Source: Xanthomonas vesicatoria ATCC 35937 (lineage in GTDB: Bacteria > Pseudomonadota > Gammaproteobacteria > Xanthomonadales > Xanthomonadaceae). Taken from it: a stretch of DNA of 64,000 nt. Both the position numbers and the translations under genes were made by a program. Below the pieces are notes generated by a model. It was not told the DNA's origin. It was given only the letters and a program-made list of their open reading frames with translations, and searched no databases. Numbering within the stretch: position 1 is the first letter of the stretch; every line of letters starts with the position of its first letter. Positions 56,909 to 64,000 of the stretch are shown piece by piece. The stretch covers positions 806,001-870,000 of the forward strand of contig NZ_CP018725.1 of the NCBI RefSeq assembly GCF_001908725.1, in the 5' to 3' direction.

Positions 56909-57099
56909 TGCGGCACCTTCAATTGCATGGAATCGACCTGTGCGCAGCGTGCGGCAGCGGCCGACCAAGGGACCGATGCGGACGCCGCAGCAAACGCGAC
57001 ATCCGCATTGATTGGCACACGTCGCTGCGCACACGGCGGCGCGGTTGCGCGCCACGCTGACAGAGTGGCGCCTCGCGCAGCGTCATGGCGCCTGCGTCA

Positions 57100-58008
57100 T
57101 CATGACAACTCAGGTGCGGTGGCAATCGCATGATCGATCACCTTCAGCGCAGCCTCGCGCTCGGCGCCGGCCACCACCAGCCGTGGCGCGCGCACATGCT
57201 CGCTGCCCAGGCCGACCTTCGCCTGCACCAGTTTGATCAGCTGCACGAAGGTGGGCACGGTATCCAGCCGCAACAACGGCAGGAACCAGTTGTACAGCTC
57301 CTTGGCGGCCGGGTAGCCGCCATCGCGCGCCAGCTCGAACAAACGCACCGATTCGGCGGGATAGGCGTTGACCAAACCGGCGATCCAGCCCTTGGCACCC
57401 ATGCTCAGGCCCTCGACGATGGCATCGTCCATGCCGACCAGCAGCGCCAGGCGGTCGCCCAGCAATTCCTGCAACGCGGCGAAGCGGCGCACGTCGCCGG
57501 AGGATTCCTTCACCGCCTGCAGGTTCGGGAACTCGCTGGCGAGCTCGGCGATCTGCGTCGGGCCGAAATCGGTCTTGTAGGCGACCGGGTTGTTGTACAG
57601 GATCACCGGCAGATCGGTCGCGCCGATCACTGCGCGCACATGCGCGCCCATCTCGCGCCAGTCGGTGGAGTACACATACGGCGGCAGCACCATCAAGCCG
57701 CCGCAGCCGATCTCCTTGGCCGCCTTGGCCAGCGCCACCGCTTCGCCGGTCGCCAGGCTGGCGATGCCCGGCACCACCGGCACGCGGCCGTTCAAGGCGG
57801 TGACCAGGGTGCGCAGGATCGCCAGCTTGTCGTCCACGCTCAAGGTGGCCGCTTCGCCCAGCGAGCCCAGCGGCACGATCGCGGTGCAGCCGGCATCCAC
57901 CAGTTGATTGGCGTGCTTGCCGAGGAAGTCGTGATCGATCTCGCCGTTGGCGGTGAACGGAGTGGTGATGGCCGGCAACACGCCGTGCCAGAACGTAGCG
58001 ATGCTCAT
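57100..58008 (-). CDS. lhpC: Pyrroline-4-hydroxy-2-carboxylate deaminase (DapA superfamily)
   Basis: 302 residues from ATG 58008 (MSIATFWHGVLPAITTPFTA). DapA-type barrel with PLGSLGEAATLSVDDK, VLPPYVYSTDWREM, VILYNNPVAYKTDFGP and the Schiff-base lysine in LQAVKESSGDVRR. In the D-hydroxyproline route it deaminates pyrroline-4-hydroxy-2-carboxylate to 2-oxoglutarate semialdehyde. True dihydrodipicolinate synthase is usually elsewhere; context favours the catabolic role. It overlaps the upstream gene as ATGA. Confidence 0.92.
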   Translation of the reverse strand: MSIATFWHGVLPAITTPFTANGEIDHDFLGKHANQLVDAGCTAIVPLGSLGEAATLSVDDKLAILRTLVTALNGRVPVVPGIASLATGEAVALAKAAKEIGCGGLMVLPPYVYSTDWREMGAHVRAVIGATDLPVILYNNPVAYKTDFGPTQIAELASEFPNLQAVKESSGDVRRFAALQELLGDRLALLVGMDDAIVEGLSMGAKGWIAGLVNAYPAESVRLFELARDGGYPAAKELYNWFLPLLRLDTVPTFVQLIKLVQAKVGLGSEHVRAPRLVVAGAEREAALKVIDHAIATAPELS

Positions 58009-59318
58009 GGATGATTCCCTTGCGAGTCGGAAGTGAACGGGTCGGCCAGCGCCGCGAGGCGGACCGGGAACAACGGCGGCCGGCGGCCGGCGTCGGTGGA
58101 AAGATCGGGCGGGCAACGGCCCAGTTCGGCCAGCGCGCTGCCGCAGATGCGGCCCTGGCAGGCGCCCATGCCGCAGCGCGAAGCCAGCTTGGCATCGCGT
58201 GCATCCTTGAAGCTGTCCAGCGCACCCAGCGGCACGTCTTCGCAACGGCAGACCAGGGTGTCCGGTTGCGCCAGCGCGCGGATGCGCGGATGCAGGGCGA
58301 ACTGCTGTTGCAGCAGCTGCGCAAACGCGCGTGCGGCACGCCGACGCGGCTGCAGCTGCAGTGCGTGATCGGGTGCGCCGGCGGCCATATGCCCGGCCAT
58401 TGCACCTTCGACCAGCGCGCAATCGCGCCCGCCGATACCACAGGCCTCGCCGGCTGCGAAGACCTGCACGACGCTGGTGCGCAGCAACGCATCGACCTGG
58501 ATCTGCCGATGCGCGCCGCACGGGTCCAGCTGGCAACCCAGCAGCTGCGCCAGCTCGGTATTGGGCACCAGTCCGTAGCCCACGGCCAGCTGGTCGCACG
58601 CCACGCGGGTGCGCCCACCCGGGCCATCGAGCTCCACCTCGCGCAGCTGCGTATCCCCATACGCGGCCACCACCACGCTGCCGGCGCGATAGGCAACACG
58701 ATGCAATTGCAACCGCAGTGCCACCGCCTGTGCGGCCTTGCCCGGCCAGCGCCACAACTGCGCGGCGAAGGCGCGCAACGCGGCAGCGCTGGCCTGTTCG
58801 TGGATGCCGAGCACCTGCGCGCCATGTCGCTGCAAGGTGGCCGCACTGGCCAGCAGCAGCGGTCCGCTGCCGGCCACCAGCACGCGCTTGCCGGCTAGCG
58901 GCCAGCCTTGTTTGGCCAGCGCCTGCGCCGCTCCCGCGCCGGTGACGCCGGGCAAGGTCCAGCCCGGAAACGGCAACAGCAATTCGCGCGCGCCGGTGGC
59001 CAGCACCAGCGCGGCGTAATGCAGTTGCAGCGTGCCGTCCGGGCCATCGGCCAGCAGCCAGCCTGGCTGGGCAAGCAAGATCTGCGTGCGGGTCAGCAGG
59101 CCGATTGCGGCATTGCCCTGCACCTGCCGCAACAGCGCGCGCGCATCGGCCGGCGCACCGTGGTGCACGTCGCTGCGCCACACCTGCCCGCCCGCACGCG
59201 GCTGCATGTCCACCACGCCCACCCGCGCGCCATGGCCGGCGGCCACCTGCGCGGCGGCCAATCCGGCCGGGCCGGCACCGATCACCAGCACATCGAAATG
59301 CAGCACGCGCTCAGCCAT
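58005..59318 (-). CDS. D-hydroxyproline dehydrogenase FAD/NAD-type subunit with [2Fe-2S] domain
   Basis: 437 residues from ATG 59318. N-terminal FAD-binding fold VLVIGAGPAGLAAAQVAAGH; a second dinucleotide fold KRVLVAGSGPLLLASAATLQ; and a C-terminal iron-sulfur domain LVCRCEDV with CGMGACQGRIC. This layout is that of the opine/hydrogen-cyanide-synthase-type alpha subunits used in heteromeric D-hydroxyproline dehydrogenase. It acts with the 2Fe-2S gene at 59311-59556, with which it overlaps by eight bases, and the DadA-like gene. Confidence 0.9.
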   Translation of the reverse strand: MAERVLHFDVLVIGAGPAGLAAAQVAAGHGARVGVVDMQPRAGGQVWRSDVHHGAPADARALLRQVQGNAAIGLLTRTQILLAQPGWLLADGPDGTLQLHYAALVLATGARELLLPFPGWTLPGVTGAGAAQALAKQGWPLAGKRVLVAGSGPLLLASAATLQRHGAQVLGIHEQASAAALRAFAAQLWRWPGKAAQAVALRLQLHRVAYRAGSVVVAAYGDTQLREVELDGPGGRTRVACDQLAVGYGLVPNTELAQLLGCQLDPCGAHRQIQVDALLRTSVVQVFAAGEACGIGGRDCALVEGAMAGHMAAGAPDHALQLQPRRRAARAFAQLLQQQFALHPRIRALAQPDTLVCRCEDVPLGALDSFKDARDAKLASRCGMGACQGRICGSALAELGRCPPDLSTDAGRRPPLFPVRLAALADPFTSDSQGNHP

Positions 59319-59556
59319 CGGTCCGCACCTGCATGCCCTCATGCGCATCCACCAGGCAGGCGCGTTGCTGGGCAATGCCATCGATGCGCACGCGGCATTC
59401 GAAACACACGCCCATGCCGCATAACGGGGCCCGCGGCTGGCCACTGCTGGACTGGCGAAACTGCAGCGTGGCCTGTGCCACCGCTGCAGCCACGCTGGCG
59501 CCGGCCGGCACATCCACCGGCTGCGCATCCACATACAGGCGAACCGTGGCGCTCAT
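59311..59556 (-). CDS. [2Fe-2S]-binding subunit of D-hydroxyproline dehydrogenase
   Basis: 81 residues from ATG 59556. Ferredoxin-like fold with cluster cysteines in PLCGMGVCFECRVRIDGI and a fourth in QQRACLVDAHE. It corresponds to the small subunit found with this type of dehydrogenase. It overlaps both neighbours (four and eight bases). Confidence 0.92.
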   Translation of the reverse strand: MSATVRLYVDAQPVDVPAGASVAAAVAQATLQFRQSSSGQPRAPLCGMGVCFECRVRIDGIAQQRACLVDAHEGMQVRTDG

Positions 59557-60782
59557 GCCGCGGCCCCCTGCACCGCGCGCGCCGGTGCGTACGGCGCCGG
59601 GTCGATGGCCGGCGTACGCCCAAGCAGGCTGTCCACGATCACCCGTGCGCTCCCCAGCGCCGTGGTGACCCCCAGCCCTTCATGCCCCGCTGCCACCCAC
59701 ACATCGGCCCGGCCGGGCACCGCCCCAAGATACGGGCGCCCGTCCGGAGTGGCCGGACGCAGGCCGGTCCATACCCGGATCGCCTGCAGCTCGCGCAACA
59801 CCGGCAGATACGCAAATGCCCGCTGCAACATCCGCTGCAGCACCGGCATCGACAACGCGCGATCGTGTTCGCCGAACTGCCGCGAGGAGCCGATCAGGAT
59901 CTGCCCGGTCGGCCGCGGCTGCACGTTGAAGGCCACGCTGGTGTCGTCGGCCCCGTGCGCCGAATCGGCATAACCCAGCTCGAGCAATTGATGCCGGATC
60001 AAGCCGGGATGCCGGTCGGTGATGACCAGGTGGCCCTTGCGCGGGCGCAGCGCCAGTTCGGGCAGCAATTGCGGCAGGGCGACACCGCTGGCGACCAGCA
60101 CCGGCCCGGACAGCAGCTGGCCATCGTCCAGGCGCACGCCGTGCGCTTGCAGTTGCGTCACTTGGCGGCCGGCAAACAGCTGCGCGCCGGCCTTGCAGGC
60201 CAGGCTCACCAGGTGCCGCGCCACCCGCGGCGGATACACCACCGCCTCATTGGGCACCCGCATGCCGCCCGCCAGACCGGCCACCAGTTGCGGTTCCAGC
60301 GTGTACAGCTGCTGCGCATCGATGGCTTCTGCGCGCAGGTCGGCCGCCGCCAGGCGCGCGATCTTGGCCGGCACCGCCGCCAGTTCGCGCGCATCGCGTG
60401 CCACCCACAACGTGCCGCAACGACTGAATTCGGCCTCGCGCAGCTGCGCGAAGCGTTCCCACAAACGCAGCGAATACGCCGACAACGCCAGCTCGGCCGG
60501 GTCGTCGTCCATCGCTACCAGGTGCCCCATCGCCGCCGCAGTCGAACCACCGCCAATCGGCCCCGGCTCGATGATCGCCACGCGCAGGCCCTCGCCTGCC
60601 GCGGCTTCCGCACAGGCGGCACCGACGATGCCGGCGCCGATCACGATCAGGTCGTAACTACGCCGCGTGGAGGCGACAGATGGGCTGACATCCCCACCGG
60701 CATCGCGATGCGGTGCGCCCGCCGCCAAACCGCTCGGCGGCGCAGCCAACGCAGCATCCGGCGCGGGCTGCGACGCCGGCAT
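59553..60782 (-). CDS. DadA-like FAD oxidoreductase, D-hydroxyproline dehydrogenase catalytic subunit
   Basis: 409 residues from ATG 60782. After a ~40-residue Ala/Pro-rich leader of unknown role comes DLIVIGAGIVGAACAEAAAG, the FAD-binding fold, with PRKGHLVITDRHPG and WTGLRPATPDGRPYLGAVPG near the end, typical of D-amino-acid dehydrogenases. It probably oxidises cis-4-hydroxy-D-proline, passing electrons through the partner subunits. The leader may be an annotation artefact; a later start near 60665 lacks a clear ATG. It shares a TGATG overlap with the epimerase gene. Confidence 0.9.
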   Translation of the reverse strand: MPASQPAPDAALAAPPSGLAAGAPHRDAGGDVSPSVASTRRSYDLIVIGAGIVGAACAEAAAGEGLRVAIIEPGPIGGGSTAAAMGHLVAMDDDPAELALSAYSLRLWERFAQLREAEFSRCGTLWVARDARELAAVPAKIARLAAADLRAEAIDAQQLYTLEPQLVAGLAGGMRVPNEAVVYPPRVARHLVSLACKAGAQLFAGRQVTQLQAHGVRLDDGQLLSGPVLVASGVALPQLLPELALRPRKGHLVITDRHPGLIRHQLLELGYADSAHGADDTSVAFNVQPRPTGQILIGSSRQFGEHDRALSMPVLQRMLQRAFAYLPVLRELQAIRVWTGLRPATPDGRPYLGAVPGRADVWVAAGHEGLGVTTALGSARVIVDSLLGRTPAIDPAPYAPARAVQGAAA

Positions 60783-61720
60783 CAGGCCACGATGCCCCAG
60801 GCGAACGGATCGGCCGGATCGATGATCAGCTGCGAGCGCGCAGTGATGTACGCATGCCCGCTGATGCGCGGTGCAATGCCGCGCCCGCTCAGGCGATAAC
60901 TGCCCTCGAACGCACTGCCCAGAATGCCTTGCTGCACCCAGCGCTCGCCCTCGCCCAGTTTGCCGTCTGCGGCCAGGCAGGCCAGCTTGGCGCTGGTGCC
61001 GGTGCCGCAGGGCGAGCGGTCGTAAGCCAGCCCGGGGCACAGCACGAAGTTGCGTGCCACGCCGCTGCCGTCGGGGGCGGCGCCATTGACTTCAATGTGG
61101 TCGATTTCACCACCCGCCTCACCCGTGATCCCGGCCGCTTCCAGCGCCAGCCGGATCGCTTCGGTGTAGGCGGTGAGCTCGCGCTGGTGCGCCAGATCGA
61201 GCGCGCACGGCGCCTGCTCGGTAATGAAGAACCAGTTGCCGCCCCAGGCCACATCGCCGCGTACCCGGCCATGGCCCGGCACGTCCACTTCCACCCCGGC
61301 AGCCGCGCGGTAGCTCTCGACGTTGTCCACCGACACCGTGCCGTCGTCGGCCAGCGCTACGCCCACGGTGCCGACCGGGGTTTCGATGCGATGCTGGCCC
61401 GGCCCGATGCGCCCCAGCTCGGCCAGGGTGCGCACCACCCCGATGGTGCCGTGGCCGCACATGCCCAGATATCCCACGTTATTGAAGAAGATCACCCCGG
61501 TGCAGGCGGTGGGGTCGCGCGCCGGCAGCAGCAGCGCGCCCACCATGGTGTCCGAGCCGCGCGGCTCGCAGGCGATTGCGCTGCGCCAGTGGTCGAAGTC
61601 CTGGCGGAAGCGCTCGCGGCACTGCGCCAGGTCGCCATCGCCCAGATCGGGGAAGCCGGCCAGGACCACGCGGGTGGGTTCGCCGGCCGTATGGGAGTCG
61701 ATGACGTCGATGGTGTGCAT
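60782..61720 (-). CDS. lhpA: 4-hydroxyproline 2-epimerase
   Basis: 312 residues from ATG 61720. Member of the proline racemase family with both catalytic cysteines, C88 in LGMCGHGTIG and C238 in RSPCGTGTSAKLA. The dehydratase branch has Thr instead of the second Cys-type pairing, so epimerase/racemase activity is supported. The opening MHTIDVIDSHTAGEPTRVV is typical of hydroxyproline epimerases. First gene of the long operon; converts trans-4-hydroxy-L-proline to cis-4-hydroxy-D-proline. Confidence 0.94.
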   Translation of the reverse strand: MHTIDVIDSHTAGEPTRVVLAGFPDLGDGDLAQCRERFRQDFDHWRSAIACEPRGSDTMVGALLLPARDPTACTGVIFFNNVGYLGMCGHGTIGVVRTLAELGRIGPGQHRIETPVGTVGVALADDGTVSVDNVESYRAAAGVEVDVPGHGRVRGDVAWGGNWFFITEQAPCALDLAHQRELTAYTEAIRLALEAAGITGEAGGEIDHIEVNGAAPDGSGVARNFVLCPGLAYDRSPCGTGTSAKLACLAADGKLGEGERWVQQGILGSAFEGSYRLSGRGIAPRISGHAYITARSQLIIDPADPFAWGIVA

Positions 61721-61879
61721 GGCTCATGCTCCCACTGCCGGGCCGCGGACGACTAGCGTCCAATGCGAAGTGAAAATGCGGAAATCCGCACAATCGCCAA
61801 CCTGCTGCACAGCCGCGCGTTTACGCTAGGATCAAGCCTGGGTTGCACCACCGTGCAGCCGTCAATCGTGACCGCTACC

Positions 61880-62596
61880 ATGACCCTGATGGATCTCAAC
61901 CTTCCCGCGCTGGAAATGCAGACGCTGTTCGATGCACTGCCGGACGTGGTGTTCTTCATCAAGGACAGCGAGGGCCGCTACAGCCATTGCAATCTCACCC
62001 TGGTGCGCCGGCTCGGGCGCAAGCTGCGCAGCGAGATCATTGGCCGGTCGCCGCTGGAAGTGTTCCCGTTACCGCTGGGCGGCAGCTACATGATGCAGGA
62101 CCGCCGCGTCCTGCAGGGCGAGCTCATCGACAACCAGCTCGAAGTACATCTGTATCCCAACCGCTTGCCCGGCTGGTGCCTGACCTTCAAACGCCCGCTA
62201 TGCGAGGCGAACGAGGTGATTGGCGTGGTGGGTATTTCGCGCGACCTGGGCCAGCCAGATAGCCGGCATTCGGCGTATGAACGCCTGAGCCAGGTGATGG
62301 ACCACATGCAGTCCAACTTCGGCGACAACCTGCGTGTGCAGGCGCTGGCCGATCTGGCCGGGCTCTCGGTCGCGCAGCTGGAGCGACACTTCCGTCGCGT
62401 GTTCCAGGTTACCCCGCAGCAACTGCTGACCAAGCTGCGCATCGAATCGGCCATGCGCCTGCTGTACGGCGACGACAGCATCGCCAGCATCGGACAACGC
62501 TGCGGGTTTGCCGACCAGAGCGCATTCGCCCGCCAGTTCAAGGCCACCGTCGGCATGACCCCGCGCGATTACCGTGCGCTCAAGGGTCAGTTGTAG
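61880..62596 (+). CDS. AraC-family regulator with PAS-like sensor, divergent to hydroxyproline operon
   Basis: 238 residues from ATG 61880; ATG 61889 is also possible. A PAS-like domain (LFDALPDVVFFIKDSEGRYS and ELIDNQLEVHLYPNRLPGWC) occupies about 12-120. The AraC DNA-binding domain follows (VQALADLAGLSVAQLERHFR and IGQRCGFADQSAFARQFKAT). Divergent position 159 bases from the epimerase gene points to control of the hydroxyproline operon, as seen with AraC-type regulators of hydroxyproline genes in Pseudomonas. Confidence 0.92.
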   Translation: MTLMDLNLPALEMQTLFDALPDVVFFIKDSEGRYSHCNLTLVRRLGRKLRSEIIGRSPLEVFPLPLGGSYMMQDRRVLQGELIDNQLEVHLYPNRLPGWCLTFKRPLCEANEVIGVVGISRDLGQPDSRHSAYERLSQVMDHMQSNFGDNLRVQALADLAGLSVAQLERHFRRVFQVTPQQLLTKLRIESAMRLLYGDDSIASIGQRCGFADQSAFARQFKATVGMTPRDYRALKGQL

Positions 62597-62779
62597 GAGC
62601 GCCGGTGGCGCCGCAAACGGGCGCTGACACATGGCTGGCACAAATGCCGAATTCGGCAGGATTGAACGCGCCGTCGCAGCACGTTTTGGTCATTCGAACT
62701 CAGTGCGACACTGAAGGGCGCGTCAAGGTGCGCCAGAGCCCGGATGATAGAATTCCGGGTTTCCCCTACTGCGTTGCCA

Positions 62780-64000
62780 ATGGCCAGCTTTTTCCGCCGC
62801 AACAAGCCCACCGCGCCCGACAGCTCGCGCACCTCGCGCTACAGCCTGGAAGAACTGGCAGCCGCATTCCCTACCGCACCATCGGCTGCCACGCCCGCAT
62901 CTCCGATCGAGGCCATGCCGCCTGCGCAGTCCGGCACAGTGCCTGCCGCGGCGCCGCCTGTAACGCCTGCCCCCGCGGCAGAAACCACCACGCAAACCGC
63001 ACCAGCGACACCGGCCGATGCGCTTGCACGCGACATCGCTGCCCGCACCGGCCAGGCGCAGAGCATCGCCGCGGTGCCGACTGCGCCCGCCGCACCCACG
63101 CCTCCCGCGCCGTCTGCGCTACAGGCATTGCCGGACCCGGCACCGGCTGCCACGCCCACCGCGCCGACGCCAGTCGTGGTGGTGGCGCCGGTCGTTGTGC
63201 AGCCCCAGCACGCGCCGATGCCGCCTGTTGCTGCCCCGGCGCAACCTGCGACCTCAACGATGCCGCCGCCGTCGGTCTCGCCACCGGTCGTTGCGGCTCC
63301 CGTTACCGCCCCGCCGGTCGCGGCACCGCCCGTGGTGGTGCCGCCTGCCGCTCCCCCGGCCGTGTCCACTCCGCCGGCAACCGCTCCTGCCGCGAGCGCA
63401 GCACCGATCGTGACCGCGCCGGTCATCGTCAGCAGCCCGGCGCCGGCGACGCAAGACAGCGACAGCATCGTCGGCCAGCACGACGCGCTGCCTGCCGCGG
63501 CGGCTGGCAAGCCGGGCTGGCGCGAGCGGCTGCGCAACAGCACCTTCGCACGCAGCTTCGGCGGCCTGTTTTCGCGCAACCCCAAGCTCGACGACGATCT
63601 GCTCGACGAAATCGAAACCGCATTGATCACCGCCGACGTTGGAATCGGCGCCACCACCGCGCTGATCGAAGGCCTGCGCAAGCGCATGAAGTCGCGCGAA
63701 TTCGTCGACGCACAGGCCATGTTCAAGGCCCTGCGCGCCGATCTCATCGCGTTGCTGCAGCCGGTGTCCAAACCGCTGGTCATCGACCGCTCGGTCAAAC
63801 CGTTCGTGGTGCTCACCGTCGGCGTCAACGGCGTCGGCAAGACCACCACCATCGGCAAGCTGGCCAAGCGCTTCAAGGACGACGGCAACAGCCTGATGCT
63901 GGCCGCCGGCGACACCTTCCGCGCCGCCGCGGTGGCCCAGCTGCAGGCCTGGGGCGACCGCAACGGCGTGGCAGTGATCGCGCAGGGGCAGAATGCCGAT
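62780..64000 (+). CDS. ftsY: FtsY, signal recognition particle receptor (cut by window edge)
   Basis: 407 codons from ATG 62780 are visible. The first ~230 residues are an unusually long Ala/Pro/Thr/Val-rich A domain (many APAA, PVVV and PPVV runs) starting MASFFRRNKP. The N domain then begins (GLFSRNPKLDDDLLDEIETA, LITADVGIGATTALIEGLRK), followed by the G domain with P-loop GVNGVGKTTTIGKLAKRF (about 348-365) and DTFRAAAVAQLQAWG. It targets ribosomes making membrane proteins to the translocon. The sequence ends within the G domain. Confidence 0.95.
   Translation, partial: MASFFRRNKPTAPDSSRTSRYSLEELAAAFPTAPSAATPASPIEAMPPAQSGTVPAAAPPVTPAPAAETTTQTAPATPADALARDIAARTGQAQSIAAVPTAPAAPTPPAPSALQALPDPAPAATPTAPTPVVVVAPVVVQPQHAPMPPVAAPAQPATSTMPPPSVSPPVVAAPVTAPPVAAPPVVVPPAAPPAVSTPPATAPAASAAPIVTAPVIVSSPAPATQDSDSIVGQHDALPAAAAGKPGWRERLRNSTFARSFGGLFSRNPKLDDDLLDEIETALITADVGIGATTALIEGLRKRMKSREFVDAQAMFKALRADLIALLQPVSKPLVIDRSVKPFVVLTVGVNGVGKTTTIGKLAKRFKDDGNSLMLAAGDTFRAAAVAQLQAWGDRNGVAVIAQGQNAD

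Noticed and set aside
57100..58008. Annotation as dihydrodipicolinate synthase (dapA)
   Set aside because: The fold is shared, but the position inside the hydroxyproline operon argues for the pyrroline-4-hydroxy-2-carboxylate deaminase.
62839..63963. 374-codon minus-strand frame rich in Gly and Ala
   Set aside because: It is antisense to the ftsY A and N domains. The low-complexity glycine pattern mirrors the proline/alanine codons of FtsY.

Overview
The window looks like a piece of a Xanthomonas chromosome: GC-rich, many TonB-dependent receptors and secreted glycosidases, Xanthomonas-type integron attC sites, and housekeeping blocks (yajC-secD-secF, tgt-queA, coaD-rsmD, htpG, upp, ftsY) of gammaproteobacterial type. 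No species can be assigned from sequence alone.

Bases 1-6.9 kb are the attI-proximal part of a chromosomal integron. Thirteen cassettes (one cut by the window edge) lie head to tail, nearly all with genes on the minus strand. They are separated by ~60-bp attC sites whose inner arms pair into a hairpin. An attI-like junction lies near 6563, and a frameshifted, truncated integrase remnant runs the other way from 6726. Several cassette products look like nucleases or nuclease inhibitors: an HNH protein, a HEPN-like protein with an R-x4-H motif, a GIY-YIG-like protein and a barstar-family protein. One ~280-bp cassette without a convincing sense gene occurs three times.

7.0-13.1 kb holds yajC, secD and secF (preprotein translocase accessory subunits) and tgt and queA (queuosine tRNA modification), all on the minus strand. 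13.2-16.4 kb holds an Lrp/AsnC regulator divergent from a class-III aminotransferase, and a GT32-like sugar transferase with a perfect CRP/Clp site upstream. 16.9-21.9 kb is a coupled TonB receptor, phytase-like lipoprotein and metallophosphoesterase unit, probably for organic phosphate scavenging. upp, two copies of an intergenic repeat and a GH9 cellulase follow. 25.5-29.5 kb has a frameshifted gamma-glutamyltransferase gene, a YfhL-type ferredoxin, a lipoprotein, coaD and rsmD; htpG follows on the plus strand. 31.7-33.7 kb is a small, A+T-richer, foreign-looking patch: a coiled-coil membrane protein beside a decayed IS3-family transposase.

The most interesting part is 33.9-62.6 kb. It carries a GH127 beta-L-arabinofuranosidase-like enzyme, a TonB receptor, a six-hairpin secreted enzyme, a sedolisin protease, a GH35 beta-galactosidase, a DPP-IV-like peptidase, an APC transporter, two DUF885 peptidase-like proteins and an M24 Xaa-Pro peptidase. 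A complete hydroxyproline catabolic set then follows: epimerase, D-hydroxyproline dehydrogenase parts, deaminase and 2-oxoglutarate-semialdehyde dehydrogenase, with a divergent AraC-type regulator. From 61.7 down to 44.8 kb twelve genes are unidirectional and most overlap stop-to-start. My reading is that this is a locus for taking apart hydroxyproline-rich plant cell-wall glycoproteins (extensins, arabinogalactan proteins): strip the arabinose and galactose, cut the protein, import peptides, release hydroxyproline and send it to 2-oxoglutarate. ftsY runs off the right edge.
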